Origin: Cheilinus undulatus
Taxonomy: Eukaryota; Chordata; Actinopteri; Labriformes; Labridae
DNA: 64,000 nucleotides
Direction of reading: 5' to 3'
NCBI RefSeq assembly: GCF_018320785.1
Contig: NC_054866.1
Location: 35,317,000-35,380,999, forward strand
Each line of letters starts with the position of its first letter. The stretch's first letter is position 1. Below are positions 27,001 to 34,352 of this stretch, one piece after another. The translations under genes were made by a program, and so were the position numbers. Below the pieces are notes generated by a model, which saw nothing but the letters and a program-made list of their open reading frames with translations, had not been told where the DNA came from and did not search any database.

Positions 27001-29591
27001 CTTCTAAGACATACTCCAACACAAATAAAGAATTTGGCCCATCAGATGAGACATCATATCTGGTTATTGGTGGAGGAGAAGTGAAAAGGGAAGAGGATTA
27101 TGCTAATTACCAGTCAAAAGGCAATGAAGTCAGCAAATCCATGATCATCTCCACAGGAACAGAGAAAGACTGTTTCATACCACCCATGACGAACAGCCTT
27201 TTGAGATCAGATAAACCAGAAACATCATCTAACAGTACAACCTTCACAGTTGCACCTTCTGTCTCCTCCTCCTCCTCCTCCTCTGCCCCCTCTTCTGTAG
27301 CCCCCTTGTCCCCTGTCAATAGAAGTTTCGATCTAAGGAGTCCCACCTCTTTGCATGAGAGCACTATCTCCAGACTTATAGATGCAGTGTCCTTGGGCAA
27401 TGAGCAAGACACATGCGGCTCTATTTCTGCTCTGATTGGCCAGTTTGAAAGCACAACTGACCAAGATGACCACACAGCTCTATCTCACGTTTCCACCCCT
27501 TTGCCAGAAGATTTAAGATCTCCTCTAAAGACCAACACTGTATCGCCAACCAAGAAACCCTTAACAAGTCCCCGAAAAGTCGTTCAAAAGACAAATCATG
27601 CAACCTATGAGATTGCTTCACCATGTAAGATGTCTCCAGGAAATGCACCTACATCAACCTTGTTTTCCAGCCCTGAAACATCAGAGCTGGAGGAGGTGTA
27701 CACCATACTGGATGAAGAGGTGCTGTTGCCAGTTTCAGTCTATAACCTGAGGAAACAGACCGTGCATGTCCAGGCAGACACTATGGACAGCACTCCGTCA
27801 AGCAGCTTGGGGTCCTCTCCAACAAAGGTTGCCCACCGATCAGATAAAATGCCCAATATCAGTGTGGGCTGGGATGGCCACAGAAGAAGGGACCAATGTG
27901 AAGACATTGAGGAGAGCATTTATGAGGAAGTATATGACCCCCCAGCACAAGACAATTCTAAAAGGTATGCCAACTCTTCCATAAACCAGTTTGTTTATCA
28001 CCCAGCTGGAAATGCTTTTAACGAAGTGGAAATTAATGTTGATGAAGATCCACTGGATACGCTTCTGACCTCCCCAAGACATGGAAGCCAATGGGAAGGG
28101 CCTTTAAGTCCAACAAAACGGCATGCCATTTACCAAAACCACGAGTCCACTCCCAACTACTCCCAGCAACAGCAGCATTCATCATACCATGATCCTAAAC
28201 AACAGTTCCCATTGCACGCATTATCACCATGTCCCTCCCCAATGCATCAACCTTCCTATCAGCAATCCAGCAACCACCAACACCTGAGCCACTCCCATAA
28301 TCCTTCTCCTTTCCACAGAAACATCAACTCCCATCCTTCAAAACCTAGTCCACTGCATCAGAGCAGCTACTCTGCCCCTCAGAGCAATTCTGAGCCAGTG
28401 AACAATAACAGAGACTTCATCAGCTCTTACAGACAACATGGTTGCTACACTGGCAGCCAGAACCTAAGCAGGTCTTTCCAAGATAGGCTTGGATATAAAC
28501 AGATGGAGAGGGAGCAAGAGAGATGCTTCCACAATGGGTTCGCATCTTCTGATAGCCTTCCTCTACAATCTACCGTGTCTACAAATGCCTGTAAGGACAG
28601 AGGCCTGTACTCCCCTTCTACAGACTCTGAAGCAGTATACAGCTTACCAGACTATGAATGCTTTACACCCCCATCAGAGCCTTCAGTTCCTCAAAGCATC
28701 CAGCCACACTGCCAAAGTCCTACCAAATCATACACCCCAACAAAGTCATGGGACAAAAAGACTTCCCTAATCAATAGGCACCAGCCACAGCCTGAATCCA
28801 GAGTTTCCCTGAGCTCAAATTTAGGCCCTTTCTCATTAAAACCCCAGTCTAACACTACAGAATCCACAGCCCCCAGCCCATGCAAGTCCAAGTCCCTGGG
28901 AGACCTAACCTCAGAGGACATATCATGCAACTTCCAGGGCAAATACCACATTATTAGTCGAAGTTTCATAACCCCCAACATGAGGAAGCAAAAGAGATTT
29001 GGCGCAATGGGTGAAGTTACCCTCCAATCCCAGTCTTGTGACCCCCTCACAGAACAGCTCCGTAAACTGGTCAGTCTGGAGGGGGATGACAGTGACAGTA
29101 ACAGGGATAGATCTCAGACCCCTCAGTTGTGCCAGGATGCCAAATTCCCACAGCCAGAGGAAACAAGTATTGCTTCAGTTGTTCCTAGACACATAGATGA
29201 TTCCCCGCCACTCCTCACCCGCCGGCTTTCCTCTCGGAGCCAAAGCCGAGTGCGTCACATCAACAGCCGGGCCCGTGAAAGACAGCAAGAGGCTCTCAAG
29301 CCTCGGGCAGGTGCAATGGTCAACAGCACTACTAGCATAGGTGGGGTGGTATTGAGGAATAAACCAGCCTCACAGAATCCACCAGTTAACAGACACTCTA
29401 CTGGTTCCTACATAGCAGGCTACTTTGGTCAGCTGGAGGATAGGGGACTTCCTGAAGGGGCTTGTACGTCGTTACGTTATGGGAAAGGGGATCAGTATGG
29501 AGATCGCTACTATACTGATGACTCTCTTCCAACTGCTGACTCTAACCCATCTGCATCAGAGCCTGAAGTCTACTTTCTTCTCAGACTTTAG
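1..29591 (+). CDS. plch1: Phospholipase C eta 1 (3' two thirds, 14 exons)
   Basis: Phosphoinositide-specific PLC hydrolyses PIP2 to IP3 and diacylglycerol at the inner plasma membrane; eta isoforms are calcium-sensitive and mainly neuronal (family knowledge). Coding exons: 1-59, 7166-7321, 8005-8067, 11416-11510, 13719-13816, 13908-14087, 15777-15884, 17572-17696, 17860-17944, 23254-23400, 23757-23836, 24000-24059, 24577-24961, 26914-29591. All have GT-AG borders and matching phases, giving 1438 codons plus stop with no frame break. Order: acidic linker end, Y domain, C2, long Ser/Pro-rich tail. Eta 1 rather than eta 2 is supported by the WSPLVLNP exon after C2, the [13 protein letters not shown] block, [16 protein letters not shown] and [12 protein letters not shown] near the end, and the terminal YFLLRL. 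The N-terminal PH, EF-hand and X domains lie before the window. Confidence 0.95.
541..1430 (-). mobile_element. Tc1-like element, internally deleted
   Basis: Inverted termini of roughly 150-200 bp share ccttttattg and atggtcaatataat on the left with their reverse complements near 1380-1430. On the minus strand a 109-codon frame (993-664) joins the helix-turn-helix part of a Tc1 transposase ([20 protein letters not shown]) directly to C-terminal residues ([18 protein letters not shown]). The catalytic middle is gone. Same family as 18713-20085. Confidence 0.8.
1497..1580 (-). repeat. tRNA-like sequence, possible SINE head
   Basis: Read on the minus strand the stretch has an A-box-like tcagtaaggcaagagg and a B-box-like ggttcgactcctgg. 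It cannot fold as a complete modern tRNA by eye, so a SINE or tRNA pseudogene is more likely than a functional tRNA. Confidence 0.35.
2842..3000. repeat. hAT-type terminal sequence
   Basis: cagtgttggggtaggtactc followed by alternating agtaatnnattac words is the usual look of a teleost hAT terminus (from memory). Just upstream at about 2812-2826 an opposite terminus, ccccaacact, is seen, so two ends lie back to back with about 15 bp between them. Internal sequence and the far ends were not identified. Confidence 0.5.
4990..5115 (+). repeat. Teleost tRNA-like interspersed repeat
   Basis: The stretch has aaggttgggggtttgatccc followed by gcaagacactgaacccc. This pair of words is a frequent teleost SINE-like repeat. 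It sits in a plch1 intron. Confidence 0.45.
5688..5940 (+). repeat. Interspersed repeat, copy 1
   Basis: It starts at acctccgccaaagaggtt and ends at ggcggaggtctgcgctctcc followed by tagtgcttttctagt. The inner part (tcaaaaagttatggacggattttgatga..ttgggagtgatccggatcac) has the same layout as a diverged copy at 15195-15510. The class is not determined. Confidence 0.55.
7166..7321 (+). CDS. plch1: plch1 exon, linker to Y domain
   Basis: Acceptor tacag is before 7166 and donor gtagcg is after 7321. The 52 codons start [15 protein letters not shown] and contain the charged [19 protein letters not shown] stretch. This is the helical linker segment that precedes the Y domain in eta-type PLCs. It is phase 0 at both ends. 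Confidence 0.92.
8005..8067 (+). CDS. plch1: plch1 small exon (21 codons)
   Basis: It reads [21 protein letters not shown] between a ctag acceptor and the donor gtgagt. Basic, Ser-rich linker sequence. The length is a multiple of three with phase 0 on both sides, so it could be skipped without breaking the frame. Confidence 0.88.
8690..9190 (-). repeat. Degenerate array of ttttnccacttttt words
   Basis: Dozens of imperfect copies of words such as ccatttttgccactttt and gcccattttg. The same array occurs in opposite orientation at 38950-39310, inside an element ending like a hAT transposon. The long open frame at 8765-9070 is a by-product of the low complexity. Confidence 0.6.
9193..9545 (+). 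mobile_element. Tc1-like fragment, second family
   Basis: The right end is gtggtctaataaatttgttaagcactg followed by TA at 9546-9547. The inner part is the reverse complement of part of 21920-22441. Starting at the ATG near 9429, a short frame encodes [20 protein letters not shown] then AGWSLRQI and a stop. This is the first helix-turn-helix of a Tc1 transposase. The left end is missing. Confidence 0.75.
11416..11510 (+). CDS. plch1: plch1 linker exon
   Basis: It starts [17 protein letters not shown] after a cccag acceptor and ends with two bases of an Arg codon before gtgacc. Basic then acidic linker residues lead into the Y domain. The phase agrees with the exon at 13719. Confidence 0.9.
11511..13718 (+). 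other. plch1 intron with repeat pieces
   Basis: About 11640-12110 contains a repeat shared with 45905-46040 (gggcagagccttt and tgtctgtcac words). About 12560-12710 resembles a hAT terminus family (tacttgagta and gacttgagtac words). No exon is supported. Confidence 0.5.
13719..13816 (+). CDS. plch1: plch1 exon, start of Y domain
   Basis: It encodes [20 protein letters not shown] and then a short stretch ending in CLNE. The [12 protein letters not shown] segment is the first strand region of the PLC Y half-barrel. Acceptor tttag, donor gtaata; one base is carried over at each side. Confidence 0.93.
13908..14087 (+). CDS. plch1: plch1 exon, Y domain core
   Basis: It contains LSFSETRA, the [19 protein letters not shown] signature and FYWNVGCQL. 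These are the conserved Y-domain blocks that line the inositol-phosphate pocket, with the Ser of FSE and the Arg before IDSSN as the expected substrate contacts (family knowledge). Only 91 bp of intron separate it from the exon before. Confidence 0.96.
15195..15510 (+). repeat. Interspersed repeat, copy 2
   Basis: Diverged relative of 5688-5940: acaagataacttgagaacgg, gattagattttggtgatgatcc and a final ctgcctcagacagccattctagttt occupy the same order. It sits in the plch1 intron between exons 13908-14087 and 15777-15884; I see nothing else in that intron. Confidence 0.5.
15777..15884 (+). CDS. plch1: plch1 exon, end of Y domain
   Basis: It encodes [19 protein letters not shown] and [21 protein letters not shown] and NGGxGYVLKP are diagnostic of the end of the PLC barrel. 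Acceptor ttttag, donor gtactg. Confidence 0.96.
16550..17376 (-). mobile_element. Non-autonomous hAT transposon with 8-bp target duplication
   Basis: Left end cagtgcttctcaaac and right end ctttgagaatcactg are imperfect inverted repeats. They are flanked by a perfect 8-bp direct repeat, cgctaagc, at 16542-16549 and 17377-17384, the hallmark of hAT insertion. On the minus strand 16901-16662 encodes a BED-type zinc-finger stretch ([20 protein letters not shown] followed by [20 protein letters not shown]), as in ZBED/SCAND3-like hAT transposases. The catalytic part is missing. Confidence 0.88.
17572..17696 (+). CDS. plch1: plch1 exon, Y-C2 junction
   Basis: It contains [20 protein letters not shown] and [10 protein letters not shown], the first strand of the C2 domain. 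The acceptor follows a ctccag tract just after the hAT insertion of the preceding intron. It ends on a complete GAG codon before gtaccc. Confidence 0.95.
17860..17944 (+). CDS. plch1: plch1 exon, C2 calcium loop region
   Basis: [18 protein letters not shown] is followed by QTRVVDDN, with a strong T-tract before the acceptor. DPFVEVEI supplies one of the acidic calcium-binding loops of the C2 domain. It ends with one base of the next Gly codon, so a multiple-of-three cassette could be inserted downstream. Confidence 0.95.
18713..20085 (-). mobile_element. Tc1-like transposon, broken transposase
   Basis: Inverted termini include acccttttattgg on the left and aataaaagggtga on the right, with further inverted similarity (tgactgcataaatattcacc). 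The minus strand carries a decayed Tc1 transposase: the HTH part near 19680-19480 ([17 protein letters not shown]), the GSIMLLGCF block near 19290, the [18 protein letters not shown] block near 19050 in another frame, and the C-terminal [16 protein letters not shown] at about 18884-18950. Frameshifts and stops show it is dead. Confidence 0.85.
20298..20321 (+). CDS. plch1: Candidate 24-nt plch1 cassette microexon
   Basis: The acceptor ctaacatgtctccacag is followed by 24 nt and then gtaaaa. Between the C2 exons ending 17944 (one base over) and starting 23254 it keeps the frame and would add DEGMLQEE inside the C2 domain, between DDN and GFNPVWEE. No other support is available; it could be chance. 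Confidence 0.3.
21037..21108. repeat. TA dinucleotide microsatellite
   Basis: More than 30 uninterrupted TA units, then a short interrupted tail. Intronic. Confidence 0.95.
21820..23095. repeat. Degenerate AAATTCCCnAAA-type array
   Basis: Imperfect copies of aaattccccaaaattt, ttcccaaaattc and catgaaaat words fill the interval on both sides of the MITE at 21920-22441. Minus-strand open frames here (22626-23105) are composition artefacts. Confidence 0.75.
21920..22441. mobile_element. Tc1-type MITE with 49-bp perfect inverted ends
   Basis: Both ends start cagtgcttaacaaatttatt and stay identical for 49 bp as inverted repeats. TA flanks both sides (21918-21919 and 22442-22443), the Tc1/mariner target duplication. 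Near 21990-22040 it carries, on the minus strand, a trace of the transposase start. It is inserted within the AAATTCCC array. Confidence 0.88.
23254..23400 (+). CDS. plch1: plch1 exon, C2 core
   Basis: It begins [16 protein letters not shown] and contains [18 protein letters not shown], the second acidic loop of the C2 domain. Acceptor ttccag, donor gtttgt. It is the best conserved part of the C2 domain here. Confidence 0.96.
23757..23836 (+). CDS. plch1: plch1 exon, C2 end
   Basis: It encodes [20 protein letters not shown] and then VHDVYGK, the last strands of the C2 domain. It ends on a complete Lys codon before gtaagt. Confidence 0.95.
24000..24059 (+). CDS. plch1: plch1 60-nt exon specific to eta 1
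   Basis: It encodes [20 protein letters not shown], phase 0 at both ends. From memory this segment follows C2 in PLC eta 1 and is absent from eta 2, so it helps choose the paralogue. Confidence 0.9.
24577..24961 (+). CDS. plch1: plch1 exon, start of C-terminal tail
   Basis: It starts [18 protein letters not shown] and contains the basic [18 protein letters not shown] block, a conserved PLC eta feature, then an acidic Gly/Glu stretch and RPMSMPLDR. The donor gtgggt follows one base of a Gly codon. If the intron were retained the frame would stop after a few codons, giving a short-tail protein. Confidence 0.93.
24962..26913 (+). other. plch1 intron before the terminal exon
   Basis: About 24995-26065 is a GCTA-array element. 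The rest (26066-26913) shows no supported exon. The acceptor-like ctctatag near 26480 would lead into an immediate stop and was not accepted. Confidence 0.6.
24995..26065 (+). mobile_element. GCTA-array element, most complete copy
   Basis: Left end tctggctgcagac..catctgagatgccgtgtctgtcag matches in inverse the right end near 25995-26062 (cctgacagagatagcatct..gtggctgccaga). After the left end come aaagtctggcagttacattt and gaccattttagaag-like words, then about 500 bp of imperfect agctaaagctaa / gttagctacatagct units (25300-25800), then gcagactgtttactc. No coding potential is seen. Confidence 0.65.
26914..29591 (+). CDS. plch1: plch1 terminal coding exon, 891-residue tail
   Basis: An open frame runs back to 26748, but the coding start is the acceptor ttcacag before 26914, which joins exon 24577-24961 in phase (..[10 protein letters not shown]). 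The tail looks disordered: a poly-Ser run near 27265, many Pro/Ser/His/Gln residues at 28140-28400, and four SPTK motifs plus one TPTK. The last 250 residues are again family-like: [60 protein letters not shown], and the ending EVYFLLRL, which could bind a class II PDZ domain (inference). Confidence 0.95.
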
Positions 29592-29606
29592 CTATAATAA
29601 CCTAAT

Positions 29607-30663
29607 ATACAAACCAGATTCCAAAAGAGTTGGGACATTGTGAAATGGATTTCTTTTCAACCTATATTTGATTGAATACAGCATGAGAGCAAGTTATTTA
29701 ATGTTCAAACTGATAAACTTCATTTTTTTCTTGGAAGTATACACAAATACTGACTTTGATTCCTGCAACATGCTCCAAAAAAGTTGGGACAGAAGTGTGT
29801 ATCACCTTTTTTTTCTAAACAACACTTAGTAGGCATCCTAGGACTGAAGACACAAACTGTGGAAGTACTGAAAGTGGAATCCTTCCCCATTTGTGCTTGA
29901 TGTACATCCTAAGTTGCTCAACAGTGTTTCTGTTATTGTATTTTGTGCTTCATAATGTGCCCTGCTGTTTCTATAGGAGACAGGTCTGGACTGCTTGCTG
30001 GCAAGCACACACTCTTTTAGGGCAAAGCCATGTCGTTGTAATGTGTGCAGAATGTGGCTTGGCATTGTCTTAGTGAAAGAGATGTCGTTTGGATTAGGGG
30101 CTAGCTGATATTGTTTCTTGAAGGCTGTTACAATACAGATTATAAGTAGTTCATGAGACCTGTAACTATTACTTGGAACTGGTATGCATTTATTATGCTA
30201 TCAAGAATGTTCTTGATGTGGCAGAAGTAAAATAGCATGATCTAAAAATGAAAGAAAATAAACAGTTTAGACCTAGCTCTATCAGCATGAGAAACGGCAC
30301 AGAGCATCACAGTAGAAGCAGGAAAACAGGAATTAATGTCACATGTTCTCTTAGTCAGTGGTACCCAGACTTCAGTGTTGATTGGCTGGTACTTACGTGA
30401 CATCCAGCCAATCAGCCTGCATTTTATACAGCATATTTGGTGAAAATTTGGACAATGAAAATAAAACCTAATCTGGATGGAAGCAGTGAATCAAATCCTT
30501 GATGTACCTGGCAGTATTAACGGTTTCTTCACAGATGTGCAACTTACCCATGCTATGGGCACTAACACACCCCCACACCATCACAGAGGCTGGCTTTTGA
30601 ATTATGCATTGATAACGATCTCTTAAGGGTCCTTGCCCTCTTTAGCCCAGAGGGATCAATAGC

Positions 30664-30696
<33 letters not shown>

Positions 30697-31310
30697 AATT
30701 GGACTCATCACACCACAGTACACTTTTCCACTTTAGATCAGCCAGTCTCAAATAAGCTCAGGCCCAGAAAGGTTGGTGGCACTTCTTGATGTGTTTAGAC
30801 ATGGCTTTCACTTTGTACAATACAATTTGTAGATGCAGTGCCATACTTTGTTAGCTGACAATGGTTTTCCCAAGCCCATGTTGTAATATCCATCACAGAT
30901 CAATGTTTTCAATGCAGTGCCACCTGAGGGCTTGAAATTTGCTTAATCTTTTGATATTATGGACTGTAGGTTCTGAAATCTCTTAATTTCATGCAACTGC
31001 ACATTGAGGAAGATTGTTCGTAAAAACCTATTCAGTCTTTCACAAAGTGGAGAATTTCACACAATCATTGATTGTGAATGATAGAGCCTTTCAGAAGTGC
31101 ACCCTTTATACTCTCTCCCAGTATCTTTATAACCTTGTCCTAACAATTTTAGACATATTGCAAGCATAGAATTCACTATTGGAAAATTCTCAAGAAAACA
31201 ATACATTTTATTAGTCTGAACATTACTCAACATGTTTTTGTATAATACTTAATTGAATATAGGTTGAAAAGAATTTCCAAATCACTATGTTCTGTTTTGT
31301 AGAATTGAGG
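29607..31310 (-). mobile_element. Degraded DNA transposon next to the plch1 stop codon
   Basis: The left end, acaaaccagattccaaaaga followed by gttgggacattg and ttcttttcaacctatatttg, appears inverted at the right (aggttgaaaagaatttcc at about 31260). The middle shows scattered transposase-like residues on the minus strand but no open frame. A 32-base A run lies at 30665-30696. Superfamily not settled. Confidence 0.6.
30665..30696. repeat. Poly-A run
   Basis: 32 consecutive A bases inside the transposon remnant; a length-unstable tract. Confidence 0.95.
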
Positions 31311-32477
31311 TTTGTTAGAGAAATGAAGAAGCAGTGATTCCTGCTGATGTTCAGTAACACCAAAAGCCAGATCAGGTAATTAACGCTTACCATAGTTTGT
31401 TGTCATATCCACAGACCAATGAATTTCCATTATATCAGTGGAATAAATCTTATTCTGGGCTTTGTTTGCAAGAGATGGGCATAGTCTTTAATATGTGAAT
31501 GAATCATCAAATAAATACATGGTTGAAACTGACAGCATGAATTTCCTGTTTGAAATGTCCACGATTCAATAGTGAATGGTCTTTCTAGTCTGGAAGTGTT
31601 TTGTCTATATTCTGCTTAATGTGTAAATGTACCTTGGAACTTTAATTCGTTCATAATGGCTTCCTAGAATGATTGTACAGATTCTTGTTATCTTTGTCCC
31701 TGTGATGTATTGTCTGAACTGCAAACACTGACTATGAAGCAAAAAAAAAAAAAAAAAAAGATCTGGGTTCAGAGTAAAGAGGGAATGTTTTTCTCTGTAG
31801 CATTTGGATGTGCAGAGTATTCCAACAGCTACTTTTAATAGATCTAATTCATCCCTAAAGATCAAATGAAAGTCTTCCTTCTCTTTTCAGTGTTAATTCT
31901 TTTATTTGTGCATCATGTAAATATTTTTTGTCACTGTTCTTATTCTGAGATGGCTCTTTTTTAAGAACCACTTCATGTACATAAATGTTTGTGCATGTTA
32001 CTTGTGAACATGTCAGGCATGACTATGCACCGATTTATACAATAGATGTTGCATTGCCCAAAAACATTTACACAGAACAAAGACGTTGCATTGGATATAA
32101 CAGAGGAGAAAGGCTCATTTACATTGGGTGCATAACAATACATAAACTTCCATGCTTGAACTTGTTACTCTATGATTTGTAGACTTTAAAAACATTATTG
32201 CAAATTTTGAAGATTTGGAGTTTAAAGGTTTTTATTTTTATAATTGCTTTGATACAGACAGAAAAAAAAAAAAGATCTTAAAAGTCTTGTTGGTCATGGT
32301 TATTTTATTTTGTATAACTTAATGGAGTAAAACAATTGTAAACTGTGATTACTAATAAGGGTGAAGCTAAGGAAGGCTAGGTGGTATAGCACCCGTTATT
32401 TTTTTCAGTGTTACACCATCCTTTTTTTAAATGTATTGTTGCTTATCAGAGGACTGTGAGCTTTTTCCTACCAATGC

Positions 32478-32483
32478 AATAAA
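32478..32483 (+). promoter_or_regulatory. Candidate plch1 polyadenylation signal
   Basis: aataaa in the context caatgcaataaaaatttg, followed within 40 bp by T-rich ttgttttattttattg. It is the best placed signal after the stop codon that is not inside the transposon. Confidence 0.4.
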
Positions 32484-33061
32484 AATTTGAAAATTTGATT
32501 TTAAACAAAATCCATTGTTTTATTTTATTGTTCATTATAACGTAAAATTAATTTAGCAGGGCATGCTTAGAATAATTTTAGTGTCATGTTACAAACAGCC
32601 TCATATTTTCTACCTTGTAGATAACAAGATAAAATTGCTCTGAATAATAGCTGACAAATGGAACACCTGTTGGTCTGGGAATTTTATTCCCCATGCAGTT
32701 TCTAACTGACTGTCCTACTTTGTTACGCTTTGAGGATAAATCATAACACAGTATTCCTTTAATATCTAAGACAAAATGGCACATACATGGATTATGGTTC
32801 ACATGTTTGGTCTATTTTTTACATCAAATGTAACAGTGACGTGAAAGTTTGCGCAAAATGTAACTTGAGTAACTATCTGATTTACTGAATTATGAATTTC
32901 ACCGGGAGCATCATGCCAATTCAAACTGGGGCTGGTGGCCTCTCCAGAAATTTTTTTCAGATATTTGGGTTTTTCCCACAAATTTGAATATCATGAGATT
33001 ATTTTATTTTCTGTAGTATGTAGTAATGAGAAATAATACACCTGCTAAAGGCATTTATTAT

Positions 33062-33130
33062 TCATAATTCAGTTGGTTAAGGCGCCTGCCTTGCTCTTGG
33101 GTAACTTGGTTAAACTTCCTGTTTGATACT
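33062..33130 (+). repeat. tRNA-like sequence
   Basis: cagttggttaaggcgcctgc resembles a tRNA A box and D arm; ggttaaacttcc takes the place of a weak B box. More likely a SINE head or pseudogene than a tRNA gene. Confidence 0.35.
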
Positions 33131-33758
33131 AAGCTAGTTCAGAGCTTAGTGAATACTAAAGTCAGTCAGAGGACTAGCAGTTGATTCATCAGCACTAAAT
33201 CAGAAGAAACCATTGTTATGAGATGGTTTCATGTCAGGATCAGTGAAATATCTTCATCTGAAAAATGTCTAAAAGCACCAGGTGCAAAGGTTAAAAACAC
33301 AGCAGGTAGGTTATTTACTTAAAGTAAAAGCCCCGCATTTAAAATTTTACAGATAAAATATTTAATTTTATGATTGAAGTAATATGCTAAGCAGAAGTCA
33401 AATTTCTCATGCAGAATGCTCATACCAGAATAACATGTTTCAAGTATCATATTGTTTGTTTTGTATTAGCCTATTAATGTGAATCTGAAAGGTCAGGCCT
33501 CTGAACATAAGTCAGTGCCTCAAAACTGTTCTTATTACTGTTTAAGTGCGTTTTTTGCTTGCAACAGGTCTTTATCAAGCTTTGATTCATTTGACCATTT
33601 TAGACCAATCAGAGGTGGATGCAATGGTGATGTCATCCAGCAGGTAAATGTGCTGATCAATCAAACATGGAGGCCTAATAATGACAGCATGATGATTGAT
33701 AATGTGGAATCAATAAAGTTTAGCTAGTTCATCCAGGACACCGTAGTCAAACACCCAG

Positions 33759-33789
33759 CTGTGATCAGCTGACAGCCAGCTGATCACAG
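33759..33789. repeat. Perfect 13-bp hairpin
   Basis: ctgtgatcagctg, loop acagc, cagctgatcacag. Thirteen perfect base pairs with a five-base loop in intergenic DNA. It precedes a retroelement-like tail. Confidence 0.85.
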
Positions 33790-33829
33790 TTATCCCCTCC
33801 AGCCAATCACAGCTTTTTGTGCAGCACTC

Positions 33830-34352
33830 AGTGCTGCAAGAAGGCTCTCTGTGGTAAAATGTCTCCATTCTTATGTTTATTTGCACTAATTAAACTATTT
33901 ACTTGTGCTAAAAACTAACTTTACTTAATCCATTAACCATTACAAAACAATAAATAAAAGTAATTTATCTATTCACTGTAACTCAAACAATGTAAGAGAC
34001 ACTCTATAGTAAAATGCCTCATCTCATATGTACATTACACTAATCAACTATAGATTATCTTATCTCCCTCATGCAAATCTGCCCACATCCTTTTTTTTTT
34101 CTTTACTCTGATCATGTCTATGTCATGTCAACATCCTTGCACCCTTTGTCCATCTTGCAACCATACTATCAAACTACTAGAAATAATACCAACAAATGCT
34201 TGTACATATCTAAATCCTAATTTTGATACTTTTGTAAGTGTATTTATTTTTGTACGTAATGTTTAATTCCTGTTCATTGACAGAAAAGCTAGCCTAAGTC
34301 AAATTCCTTGTTGCGTAAGCATAAAGAGCCAATAAAGCTGATTCTGTGTATT
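33830..34352 (+). mobile_element. Possible LINE 3' tail
   Basis: The stretch ends aaattccttgttgcgtaagc followed by gccaataaagctgattctg, a tail commonly seen at the 3' end of teleost non-LTR retroelements (from memory). There is no reverse transcriptase sequence next to it. Confidence 0.4.

Larger units (their letters stand above)
29592..32500 (+). other. plch1: plch1 3' UTR region
   Basis: Downstream of the stop codon, most of 29607-31310 is transposon. From 31311 to about 32500 the DNA is AT-rich, with a 19-A run near 31742, and ends at a plausible poly(A) site (aataaa at 32478-32483 followed by T-rich sequence). The UTR extent is inferred. Confidence 0.4.

Noticed and set aside
33062-33130. 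Functional tRNA gene
   Set aside because: A-box similarity only. I could not fold a complete cloverleaf or find an intact acceptor stem by eye.
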